From NCBI GenBank assembly GCA_964519835.1, contig CAZFLD010000117.1, forward strand, positions 1 through 9,643: a stretch of DNA of 9,643 nucleotides, given 5' to 3'. Positions 1 through 6,612 of this stretch are shown here, piece by piece (position 1 is the stretch's first letter; every line of letters begins with the position of its first letter). Made by a program: the position numbers and the translations under genes. The stretch is from CAZFLD01 sp964519835 (GTDB lineage: Bacteria > Spirochaetota > Spirochaetia > DSM-27196 > CAZFLD01). The notes under the pieces are model-generated. The model was not told the DNA's origin and did no database searches. It worked only from the letters and a program-made list of their open reading frames with translations.

Positions 1-2
1 TG

Positions 3-935
3 TGGGGTGGTGGCGACTGGAAGGCGCACCATGTGCAGATCGCCGAGCTGGACTCCTCCATGACCCGCCTGGCCGCCGAGCCGCGGGAAATCCGGGTGCA
101 GACGATCACCGAGGCCGGCGGCCTGGAGTACTACGAGAGCCCGATCCTGTTTAAACGCGGCGACACCTGGTACCTGACCTACATCGCCTTCAAGGACTAC
201 GGCGGGCGCAATCTGAATTTCGACGAGTCGGATCCGCAAGGATGCTACGTTCGCTACTGCACCTCAGACAGCATGTTTGGTCCGTTTGACAAGACGCCAC
301 GAACCCTGGTGTATGGATCGGAGATCAACACCCAGCAAGGCGTCTGCACCTACAAGGGGCAGTGGATTCTGGCCTACCACCGCGTCACCCCCCGGGTGGA
401 GGGCATTCCGGGCATCCACCGACGCGTCTGCGTCACCGCCCTGGAGTTCGACGCCGACGGAACGCCACTCACCGTCTATCCGGCGGACGATCCCGGCCTG
501 GGAACCCCCGGGGTATCCCGTTTGACCCTGGACGCCTACGCGCCCTGCCGGCCGGCCACCGATTTCCACGAGCGCCGCGGCGCCCAAGAGGTGGAAGTGG
601 CGTTCGGGGAGTACGAGTTTGCCATGCGGACCGGAGATTTCCTGCGCTTCAACCGGGTCGATTTTGGGGCCGGACCTTCGTCCGTGCACGCGGAGCTCAC
701 TCCCTTGACCGAAAAAGGCATGGACACGCGAATCGAGTTCCGCATCGACACGCCCGACGGACCCTTGGTCGGCGAGCTGCCGGCAACGGAGTCCGGGGAC
801 GCCGCCGAGGGTGACACCAAACCCGTGAGCGGAATCCACGATCTGTTTGTAGTCGCGGCCGGAGACACCGCCCAGGCACCCCTTTTCCGATTAAGAGCGT
901 TCCGATTCGGTCGTGGCGTGGATCTCTCGCCCTAG
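3..935 (+). CDS. GH43 glycosidase with C-terminal CBM6, 5'-partial
   Basis: This is the C-terminal part of a glycoside hydrolase family 43 enzyme (five-bladed beta-propeller; the family acts mainly on arabinosyl and xylosyl linkages). The frame is open to the left edge, beginning WGGGDWKAHH, so the GTG at 33 is an internal valine and not the start. The segment YYESPILFKRGDTWYLTYI matches the GH43 blade carrying the general-acid Glu (usually EGP or EAP, here ESP). INTQQGVCTYKGQWILAYHR matches the next blade, where many relatives have a His at the position of the first or second Gln. FDADGTPLTV is the usual propeller end. From about codon 180 of the visible part, a CBM6-like carbohydrate-binding module follows: GDFLRFNRVDFG, then IEFRIDTPDGPLVGEL, then VSGIHDLFVV. 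The N terminus, any signal peptide and the first catalytic Asp lie outside the window. The next gene follows after 28 bp, so they are probably co-transcribed. The substrate (arabinan, xylan or other) cannot be told. Confidence 0.87.
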   Translation, partial: WGGGDWKAHHVQIAELDSSMTRLAAEPREIRVQTITEAGGLEYYESPILFKRGDTWYLTYIAFKDYGGRNLNFDESDPQGCYVRYCTSDSMFGPFDKTPRTLVYGSEINTQQGVCTYKGQWILAYHRVTPRVEGIPGIHRRVCVTALEFDADGTPLTVYPADDPGLGTPGVSRLTLDAYAPCRPATDFHERRGAQEVEVAFGEYEFAMRTGDFLRFNRVDFGAGPSSVHAELTPLTEKGMDTRIEFRIDTPDGPLVGELPATESGDAAEGDTKPVSGIHDLFVVAAGDTAQAPLFRLRAFRFGRGVDLSP

Positions 936-951
936 GCCGCCGACTATCGAT

Positions 952-957
952 AAGGAG
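952..957 (+). promoter_or_regulatory. Ribosome binding site AAGGAG
   Basis: A perfect Shine-Dalgarno AAGGAG lies 6 nt before the ATG at 964. A second purine-rich site (AGAGGAG, 978-984) lies 6 nt before the in-frame ATG at 991. Either codon could start the sialidase-like protein. The first has the stronger site and is chosen. Confidence 0.75.
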
Positions 958-963
958 CAAAGA

Positions 964-2186
964 ATGAGCTATACGCAAGAGGAGACCACCATGACAGATC
1001 GAGTCGTCCACATGTGGGACGCCGGGATGCCGAAGGCCGACCGGAGTGATGCCGGCTACCCGCCGCTCGAGAGTGCCGAGCACGTTTTAGTGTTTGATCC
1101 GACGCGCGAGGACGGTGCGTACAACCACCATCCATCGATTGCCCACCACGACGGCCGATTCCACGCGTTCTGGAGTAACCACCCCTCCGGTGAGGACGGC
1201 CCCGGTCAACGCGTGCTCTACTCGCAGAGTGCCGACGGGCGTACCTGGACTGCGCCGACGGTGCTCTTCGAGCCGCCCGGTCCGGTCACGCAGTGGCATG
1301 GCCAAGGCCTGGTTCACACCGCCGCCGCCGCCGTTGTGATAGATGGGACACTCTACGCGGTTGCGCTCCTTCACGAGAATATCGGCTTCACCGACTTCGA
1401 TCGCCGGCTAGCGCCTGTGCCCGAGCGCGACAAGGAGCACCCCGCCCGCGCCCGAAAGGGGTACAGCCCCGTGGCCCGTGCGGTCGGCGCCGAGGGAAAC
1501 TTCGGCCCTGTTTTTCCGCTCCGCGACAAGCTGCCGCCCGACCTGCCGTATCCGATCACGCGGCCCGGCGGCTCCCCGGCGCCCGCCGCCGCCATCGACG
1601 CACACCCCTCGGCCTTCCCCGCTGGGACTTCGAAGGCGAGTACGGTTTCCCGCCGGCCTGGGACGGACACCGGATTGTAGAGCCGGTCACCTACCGCCGC
1701 CCCGACGGTGGCTTCACGCTCCTCGGCAGAGACTCGCAGTACTCCCATCGTATGTTCGTGAGCGAGTACGATAAATCCGGGACAGCGTGGCAACCCGCCG
1801 AGCCCACCGACATCCCGGACAGCCCCAGCCTCAGCTGTACACTCACCACGGCCGAGGGGAGCATACTGCTGATCGGTAACCAGTGCGCGCCCGAGTTCGA
1901 CAACGCCGAGCAGGTGCAGCACTACGGTCGTATGCCGCTCACGGTGGCGGNNNNNNNNNNNNNNNNNNNNNNNNNNNNNNNNNNNNNNNNNNNNNNNNNN
2001 NNNNNNNNNNNNNNNNNNNNNNNNNNNNNNNNNNNNNNNNNNNNNNNNNNCGGTGGCGGCTATCAGTACCCGGACGCCTGCATCGTCGACGATCGGTTAT
2101 GGGTGATCCACAGTATCGGCAAGGAACGGATCGCCGTCTCGTCGGTGGCGATAAGCGAGGTACTGGGAGAGGGGCAAAATCTATGA
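964..2186 (+). CDS. BNR-repeat sialidase-fold protein, frameshifted and gapped
   Basis: This is a cytoplasmic-looking six-bladed propeller protein of the BNR/exo-sialidase-like superfamily; no signal peptide is visible. An N-terminal HHPSIAHHDGRFHAFWSNH blade is followed by a canonical Asp-box, SADGRTWTAP. The frame starting at 964 gives sialidase-like sequence up to LPPDLPYPI (about 1557), then runs to a stop at 1680. The homologous continuation sits in the next frame: LPRWDFEGEYGFPPAWDG, then GRDSQYSHRMFVSEYDK, DIPDSPSLSCTL, ILLIGN, and after the N run GGGYQYPDACIVDDRLWVIHSIGKE, ending at TGA 2186. The span is 1223 nt, so one missing base in the GC-rich stretch at about 1560-1605 would restore a 407-residue product. 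With an intact operon context and an assembly gap nearby, a sequencing error is as likely as a real mutation. The substrate is unknown; the fold does not prove sialidase activity. It sits between GH43 and GH28-like genes. Confidence 0.78.
1951..2050. other. Assembly gap, 100 N
   Basis: Exactly 100 undetermined bases, the usual scaffold placeholder, lie inside the sialidase-like gene. The frame on the two sides agrees with a gap of about 100 nt (MPLTVA before, GGGYQYPDA after), and relatives have roughly 30 residues here by memory of the family. The 9-mer CGGTGGCGG occurs immediately on both sides (1942-1950 and 2051-2059). Confidence 0.98.
2167..2174 (+). promoter_or_regulatory. Ribosome binding site for the GH28-like gene
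   Basis: GAGAGGGG lies 8 nt before the ATG at 2183, within the last codons of the upstream gene. With the ATGA start/stop overlap (2183-2186) this indicates translational coupling and decides the start. Confidence 0.7.
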
Positions 2187-3523
2187 CGGATCGACCTAAC
2201 GCAGGAACTCGTAGCTACCCGGTAACACACGCGGAGGCCGCCTCGGACCTGTATACGCTTCACGTAGACGGAACCGAGATCTTCTGTCACACCGCGCGGG
2301 TATCGGCACGACCTGAGAATCAGCCATGGCCGGGGCATCAACGCCCCCTCGATCAAACCGAGCTTGCCGCTTTTGCGCACTGGGACCAAGCAGGCCCGAC
2401 GACCGTTGTCGTCGAATCACAACGGACGGTGGAACAGGCCACCGTCCGTCCGCTTCGCCACGGCATCACCCCGGTCGTTGAGGCAACCACGGTATCGTTC
2501 GACATCCCCGGCCCCGGCTACTACGTGGTCGAAATCGACGACGAGCACAACGCGCTTCATCTCTTTGTCAACGACTTGGAACGTCCGGAGGCTTCAGGTG
2601 TAACGCACCGCTTTGAGCCGGGTCGTCACGACGCAGGACTCATCGAGCTTCACAGCGGCGACCACGTCCACCTTGAGCCCGGCGCCGTCGTCTACGGTGT
2701 TATTAACGCGCGGGACGCGGAGAACATCCGGATTACCGGCACCGGGATTCTCGACGCGAGTGGTGTGAAACGCTTTCAGTATCCGAACATGCTGTACTTC
2801 GAACGCTGCAAGAACGTACGCGTTGAAGGCATCGTGCTCCGCGATCCCCACGTCTGGGCGGCGAAGGTGCTTCAGTGCGACACTGTATCGTTCGACAACG
2901 TCAAGCTGATCGGCTGCTGGCGTTACAACTCCGACGGTCTTGATTTTGTCGACAGCCGCGGAGTCCGGGTCAACAACTGCTTTGTGCGAAGCTTCGACGA
3001 CAGTATCGTCGTGAAATCCCTGGAACCCGGCTCTCATGAGGTGGGCGATGTCCTGGTGCGTGGCTGTACGATCTGGACCGACTGGGGCGTGTCCCTCGGG
3101 GTCACCTACGAGACCCGAGCGGACGTGATCGAAAACATCGCCTTCGAGGACTGCGACATCCTACACAGCATACGCGGACGCGGGATCCTCGGCGTCAATC
3201 CAAACGATCGTGGAACCGTTCGGAACGTCCGCTTCGAGGACATCCGTATAGAGGACGCACGGAGTCGGCTCATCGATCTGATTGTAGAAGAGTCGATGTG
3301 GGCCACCGATTCCGAGCGAGGAGAGGTCAAAGACGTGCAGTTCCGCAACGTCGTGGTACACGGCGAGACCAACCATCGATCGCGCATTCAGGGCTACGAC
3401 GACAACCACCGTATTTCCGGCGTTCGAATCGACGGACTAGCCGTTGGCGGCACGCGTGTCCGCGACCTCGACTCCGCCCTCATCGACGTGGGCCCATACG
3501 CCGATGACGTGTTGCTAGGGTAG
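2183..3523 (+). CDS. GH28-like right-handed beta-helix glycoside hydrolase
   Basis: A 446-residue protein with no evident signal peptide. Residues ~20-150 form an N-terminal beta-rich domain (YYVVEIDDEHNALHLFVND). The rest has the short-turn pattern of a parallel beta-helix, for example NIRITGTGILDASG, NVRVEGIVLRDPHVW and VSFDNVKLIG. The polygalacturonase acidic triad is recognisable: NSDGLD (Asp251) and FDDSIVVKS (Asp272-Asp273), with the 21-residue spacing seen in GH28 polygalacturonases. The catalytic-histidine segment (GHG in GH28) reads DWG at 300-302, in TDWGVSLG, so the His is replaced by Trp. A later IRGRG (around 330) may stand for the RIK motif. The product is therefore GH28-clan-like, probably acting on a uronic-acid or other sugar oligomer, but classical polygalacturonase activity is doubtful. 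The start overlaps the previous stop (ATGA). A related beta-helix family such as GH49-type is the alternative. Confidence 0.8.
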   Translation: MTDRPNAGTRSYPVTHAEAASDLYTLHVDGTEIFCHTARVSARPENQPWPGHQRPLDQTELAAFAHWDQAGPTTVVVESQRTVEQATVRPLRHGITPVVEATTVSFDIPGPGYYVVEIDDEHNALHLFVNDLERPEASGVTHRFEPGRHDAGLIELHSGDHVHLEPGAVVYGVINARDAENIRITGTGILDASGVKRFQYPNMLYFERCKNVRVEGIVLRDPHVWAAKVLQCDTVSFDNVKLIGCWRYNSDGLDFVDSRGVRVNNCFVRSFDDSIVVKSLEPGSHEVGDVLVRGCTIWTDWGVSLGVTYETRADVIENIAFEDCDILHSIRGRGILGVNPNDRGTVRNVRFEDIRIEDARSRLIDLIVEESMWATDSERGEVKDVQFRNVVVHGETNHRSRIQGYDDNHRISGVRIDGLAVGGTRVRDLDSALIDVGPYADDVLLG

Positions 3524-3591
3524 CGGCCGAAAAGGGTCCGAACGCCGAACCTGCACAAGGCGATCGGATCGAGTGGGCGCTCGCTTCGCCC

Positions 3592-4656
3592 CTACCGATG
3601 GCCTCCGCTTGCCTGAGCAGCCGTCGCGACGTACTCCCGCGTTGGGTCCTTGTCCTTCGCCTTGGCGATCTCGAACATCTCCACCCAGCAGCCAAAAACG
3701 TTGTCGGGGTCCGGCAGTTCGTCTTTGATAAGATCGTGGAGCTTGGGCAGATTCCGCGACGGCACACCGGGGTAGAGGTGGTGATCGACGTGATCGTCCA
3801 GTCCCCAGAAGATCTGCTTGATAAACCAGTTGACCTTCACCGAGCGAGTGTTGAGCCTGTGGTCGTTGACGTTGTAAGGCCTTCCGATGTGTTTGGTGGC
3901 GTGCCAGAACTGCTCGAAAGGGCGTCCAATTGCCCAGCCCAGAGTAACAAACGCGACAAGTGCCCAGGCCTGAAACAGAATCGCTGCGGCGACGATCGCG
4001 AGATGAACACCCAGGATCATGGCCGACTCCCATCGAATGGCCCTGATGTCCTTCTCGGTGCAGAACTTCTCCATCATCCAGTCCCTCTTGCCGGCCACGC
4101 GCTTGATCTGCTTCCACACGTCTTTTGCGAGCTGAACGGGGGCACCGACCACCAGAATACGCAGCCAGAGATTGAGAAAAAAGCCACGAAGCCACTTGCT
4201 GTCGACAACCTCGGGCCAGTCGGTCTCCGGGTCCGCGCCGCGAACCATTGTGTAGCGATGGTGCAAGCGGTGTGATATGACCGAGTAGCGAGGGCTGTTC
4301 CAGATCAGTATCTGAACGAAGTAGTGAAAGATCGTGTTGAGCCATTGGTGCTTTGTGGAGAAGGCGGTCCCATGCTGCAGCTCATGGGCGATCGGAACCC
4401 AGAATCCAAAAAGAAAGTAGTAGACGTAGAGTACTGGAATGGCGAGGAAGATGTTCACCCGGGCCACAAGGATCGTTGCTACCACAACACCCCCGATCAG
4501 GGCGCCAAAAAAGCCGATGCGCAGAAGTCCGTTCAGCGTGCTCCGCCGGGACAACTCCTTGAGCACGGCCTTGTCTACCGGCGGCCGTTGCCAATCCTTG
4601 CGCTGATTGTCCCACTCGCTCGCCGCGAGCTCTTCTCGCGTAACAAACGTTGCCAT
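3592..4656 (-). CDS. Membrane fatty-acid desaturase family protein
   Basis: A 354-residue integral membrane di-iron enzyme of the fatty-acid desaturase/hydroxylase family, which inserts double bonds (or hydroxyls) into acyl chains using O2. All histidine boxes are present: HELQH at 91-95, HRLHH at 129-133 and HVDHH at 289-293, plus HATKH at 252-256 as a possible extra ligand box. Hydrophobic spans at about 45-90, 155-175 and 212-245 fit the usual two membrane-crossing hairpins, with the His boxes on the cytoplasmic side. The C-terminal YPGVPSRNLPKLHDLI is typical of the family. The ATG at 4656 is preceded by AAGGAGT 7 nt upstream. It is convergent with the GH28-like gene, with 68 bp between the stops and no clear terminator there. 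The upstream region has paired palindromes. Position specificity and substrate (phospholipid, acyl-CoA or another lipid) cannot be assigned. Complete and apparently functional. Confidence 0.9.
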   Translation of the reverse strand: MATFVTREELAASEWDNQRKDWQRPPVDKAVLKELSRRSTLNGLLRIGFFGALIGGVVVATILVARVNIFLAIPVLYVYYFLFGFWVPIAHELQHGTAFSTKHQWLNTIFHYFVQILIWNSPRYSVISHRLHHRYTMVRGADPETDWPEVVDSKWLRGFFLNLWLRILVVGAPVQLAKDVWKQIKRVAGKRDWMMEKFCTEKDIRAIRWESAMILGVHLAIVAAAILFQAWALVAFVTLGWAIGRPFEQFWHATKHIGRPYNVNDHRLNTRSVKVNWFIKQIFWGLDDHVDHHLYPGVPSRNLPKLHDLIKDELPDPDNVFGCWVEMFEIAKAKDKDPTREYVATAAQASGGHR

Positions 4657-4663
4657 CGCCCTT

Positions 4664-4670
4664 ACTCCTT
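4664..4670 (-). promoter_or_regulatory. Ribosome binding site AAGGAGT of the desaturase gene
   Basis: Reading on the minus strand, AAGGAGT lies 7 nt upstream of the ATG at 4656. It is a near-perfect Shine-Dalgarno and fixes this start. Confidence 0.8.
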
Positions 4671-4732
4671 CCGACTCCGTCGGCCTTTAGGCACCACTCG
4701 TGCCGTGCCGCGCAGCCCGCTTGTGTCGTTGA

Positions 4733-4771
4733 TTCTATATAGAACAAGTTATCCTATATAGGCTTGTACAA
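4733..4771. promoter_or_regulatory. Cluster of three palindromes upstream of the desaturase, operator candidate
   Basis: Three perfect palindromes lie in a short AT-rich island within GC-rich DNA: TTCTATATAGAA (4733-4744), CCTATATAGG (4753-4762) and TTGTACAA (4764-4771). The first two share the core CTATATAG, with centres 19 bp apart. On the minus strand the first overlaps a possible -10 hexamer TAGAAT (5/6, at 4732-4737), about 75 nt before the desaturase ATG. I found no convincing -35. The arrangement fits a dimeric regulator binding twice at the desaturase promoter. Which protein binds is unknown; the upstream IclR protein is one candidate, although the motif does not resemble the usual IclR boxes. 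Confidence 0.5.
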
Positions 4772-4820
4772 CGTACCAGCTTTGCCTGACTGTTTCAACA
4801 AGGAATAGGCGCAATCCACC

Positions 4821-4873
4821 GCGCAGCCGGCGCCTGTCGGGGCGGCCTGTGGCCGCTACAGGGGCCGGCGCGC
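4821..4873. repeat. Nested GC-rich inverted repeat (stem-loop) after iclR
   Basis: The outer arms GCCGGCGCCTGT (4826-4837) and ACAGGGGCCGGC (4858-4869) pair at 11 of 12 positions. They can be extended by GCGC/GCGC (4821-4824 with 4870-4873) if one A bulges. Inside is a second perfect stem, GCGGCC-TGT-GGCCGC (4842-4856). The structure lies 42 bp past the iclR stop and would be a strong RNA hairpin on either strand. No U-run follows on the minus strand, so it is not a standard intrinsic terminator. It may still block read-through from iclR or be a dispersed palindromic repeat. Confidence 0.55.
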
Positions 4874-4914
4874 CCGCGCCACGAACGTCCGCCTGCAACG
4901 ACGCCCGCCCGCGA

Positions 4915-5679
4915 TTAGCTCCGCGAGTCCCGCTCGAGGAGTGCCCCGCCCCGGGCGGCAATTCCGGCGGCCGCTTCCACGACGAGTTTCGCCAAGTCGG
5001 GAATGCGCTTGGTGGTGATCCGCTCGGCCGGACCCGACACACTGATTGCCGCGGTCGCGTGCTTATCCCGGGTCCGGATTGCGGCGCCCACGCAGCGGAT
5101 GTCCGCATCGTTTTCCCTGTTGTCGACGGAGTAGCCACGGTGGCGCGTGCGCTCGAGCTCGGCCTCGAGAGACGTGCGATCGGTGATGGTCCATTTTGTG
5201 ACCGGCTGCAAGCCCGCCGCCACCACGGCGTCGATTAGGTCCGGTGCCGCGCCTGCAAGAATCGCCTTTCCGACAGCGGTACAGTAGAGCGGGGCGCGGA
5301 CGCCGATGACGGAGTACGTGCGAAGCCGCCTCGTTGACTCCACACAATCGACATAGAGGACCTCGACCCCGTCGAGGACGGTGAGATGGACCGTTTCGTC
5401 GGTCTGTTTGTTAAGCGCGACGAGGTAGGGATGGGCCACGCCGAACAGATCGATCTCTTCCTGAGCGCGGTGTCCGAGTTCGATCAGACGATACCCGAGA
5501 TGGAAGGTCTGTCCGCCGGCATCGCGCTCAACCAGGCCCTCCGCTTCCAGGGTTACGAGGATTTTGTAGGTGGTGCTCCGCGGAAGCTCGAGCTGCGTGG
5601 CTACCGAGGCAACCGTTGCCGACCCAACTCGCGAGAGGTGCTTGAGAATGCGCGCGGCCTTTTCGACGCTGTTGACCAC
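4915..5679 (-). CDS. IclR-family transcriptional regulator
   Basis: A 254-residue DNA-binding regulator. The N-terminal winged helix-turn-helix spans residues 1-65 (SVEKAARILKHL, then LPRSTTYKILVTLEAEGLVER), followed by the linker FHLGYRLIELG. The IclR effector (GAF-like) domain spans about 75-245, with VLYVDCVES, LYCTAVGKAILA, GYSVDNRENDADIRCVGAAI and AISVSGP, all in family order. The length is normal. The start is a GTG at 5679: an in-frame TAG lies only five codons upstream, and no good Shine-Dalgarno is visible. A consensus TTGACA lies upstream (5713-5718). Members of the family sense small carbon compounds and often control sugar-acid or aromatic catabolism. Here the only gene downstream on the same strand is a desaturase 258 bp away, so the regulon is not obvious. 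Its effector is unknown. Confidence 0.93.
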   Translation of the reverse strand: MVNSVEKAARILKHLSRVGSATVASVATQLELPRSTTYKILVTLEAEGLVERDAGGQTFHLGYRLIELGHRAQEEIDLFGVAHPYLVALNKQTDETVHLTVLDGVEVLYVDCVESTRRLRTYSVIGVRAPLYCTAVGKAILAGAAPDLIDAVVAAGLQPVTKWTITDRTSLEAELERTRHRGYSVDNRENDADIRCVGAAIRTRDKHATAAISVSGPAERITTKRIPDLAKLVVEAAAGIAARGGALLERDSRS

Positions 5680-5688
5680 AGGAAACCC

Positions 5689-5718
5689 ACGCTAGCTCAA
5701 GGCCCGTGGTGCTGTCAA
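5689..5718 (-). promoter_or_regulatory. Possible iclR promoter
   Basis: On the minus strand a perfect -35 hexamer TTGACA (5713-5718) is followed after 18 bp by TAGCGT (5689-5694), which matches the -10 consensus at only three positions. It lies 10-39 bp before the GTG start of iclR. The weak -10 makes this tentative. Confidence 0.35.
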
Positions 5719-5745
5719 TGTGGCCGCGTGTAGCCGGTGGGCTGC

Positions 5746-6537
5746 CTAAACCACACTCCACCACGGCACGGCTATCGCGTCCGCCGACAACCATGCGAAC
5801 TCCACGCCCGCGTACAGCACGACGCCGGGTCGACTCCTCAAGCCGTATTCCCTCCGAAACGCGGCAATACGTCGTGCGCCAATGTAGAATCTCAGCTCTA
5901 CTCTGTGAAACGTCTCGCCATACCAGGAGGTCCTGAAGGACGACATTTTCCAGGCTGTGGCCCGTCGGCTCGGAGGAGCCGGCGAGAAACAGCGCCAAGC
6001 CTGAATCACCCCAGTACAACTTGGGAGATTTGATAAGCCTCTTGGTCCGATTTACCGAGTACGCCGGTACGCGGGTCAGCAAAAGCGAGGTTTCCAGGAG
6101 ATTGAGGTAGCGGTGGACCGTCGGCTGAGGCATATTGAGGTCTCTGCCGAGCTCCGTCTGGTTTACCAAGCCCCCGGTGCGCAGGGCCGTCGCCTGCATA
6201 AGTCGACGGAAATCGGGCAGGGACGAAACCGCCGATAGCTCGCGGAGGTCACGTTCGAGATAGGTTCCCGTTGAACCTCGTCCAATGTGAGCGATCCGGG
6301 CGTTGCGTCGCGTCGCGTCGGGGCGGAAGGGTCGCGTTGTGCAAGGTCGAGGACATCGAGATTATCGAGGGTGCGGTAGCTCCGTGGCTCGCCCAAGAGC
6401 TCTCGGCAGAGCGTGCTCTTGCCGCTCTGTCGTGCACCGCTTAGGACGACGGCCGGCATTGATTCGAGATGTGAGAGAAGAGTCTGTCTGACTGCCCTGG
6501 GCACAGGATGTCCATTCACGTCCTGAATGATATCCAT
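5746..6537 (-). pseudogene. Remnant of AAA_14/DUF4143-type ATPase, two internal deletions
   Basis: Three blocks of one protein family survive in order. Block A, to about 6264, has PAVVLSGARQSGKSTL (Walker A; K40 counted from the ATG at 6537) and LTLDEVQREP (Walker B). Block B, from about 6262 in another frame, reads TYLERDLRELSAV, NQTELGRDLNMPQPTVHRYL, KRLIKSPKLYWGDSGLALFL and ILHWRT, the typical C-terminal winged-helix and DUF4143 part. Block C, from about 5868 in the first frame again, reads IAAFRREYG, GVVLYAGVEFAWL and AIAVPWW to the TAG at 5746. The family is usually about 380-420 residues. Roughly 100 residues are missing between Walker B and TYLERD, and about 30 between HWRT and IAAF (where EVDFV and EVK normally lie), each junction shifting frame. 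Relatives start with a (V/I)PR-like sequence, so the original start may be the GTG at 6504. The product is certainly non-functional. The family is common in genomes and its role is poorly known. Confidence 0.85.
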
Positions 6538-6551
6538 TCACGCTGTGAATG
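6513..6551. promoter_or_regulatory. Tandem 22-bp inverted-repeat operator candidate
   Basis: Two inverted repeats, each 17 bp: CATTCA-CGTCC-TGAATG (6513-6529) and CATTCAC-GCT-GTGAATG (6535-6551). Their centres are exactly 22 bp apart, about two helical turns. TCCATTCACG is repeated directly at 6511-6520 and 6533-6542, and the 22-bp units agree at about 18 positions. They lie just upstream of the GTG at 6504 of the ATPase remnant and 27 bp before the -35 of the divergent ribbon-helix-helix gene. Paired sites of this kind suit cooperative binding by a ribbon-helix-helix dimer of dimers. Confidence 0.55.
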
Positions 6552-6577
6552 AAAGGCACGCGGCGATAACCGCCGTC

Positions 6578-6606
6578 TTTGCATGTGGGTAATCAAGGTC
6601 TATCAT
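6578..6606 (+). promoter_or_regulatory. Sigma70-like promoter of the antitoxin gene
   Basis: TTTGCA (6578-6583, 4/6 to the -35 consensus), a 17-bp spacer and TATCAT (6601-6606, 5/6 to the -10 consensus). Transcription would start around 6612-6614, on the A of the ATG at 6613, which predicts a leaderless mRNA. No Shine-Dalgarno precedes that ATG, which agrees with this. Confidence 0.55.
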
Positions 6607-6612
6607 TATGGT

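Noticed and set aside
264..839. Long open frame on the minus strand opposite the GH43 gene
   Set aside because: It has no family motifs, overlaps a clear GH43/CBM6 coding frame fully, and is explained by GC-rich third positions.
3575..3591. GGGCG/CGCCC stem between the convergent GH28-like and desaturase stops, as a terminator
   Set aside because: A 5-bp stem with no T-run on either side, too weak to call.
3515..4345. A 276-codon minus-strand frame overlapping the desaturase
   Set aside because: It is low-complexity, rich in Arg and Ser, and in the wrong frame. The true frame carries all the histidine boxes.
6305..6319. Three tandem copies of GCGTC in the ATPase remnant
   Set aside because: A short pentamer repeat in GC-rich DNA. 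The frame continues through it (QRDPSAPTRRDATPG), so it does not cause the gene damage.
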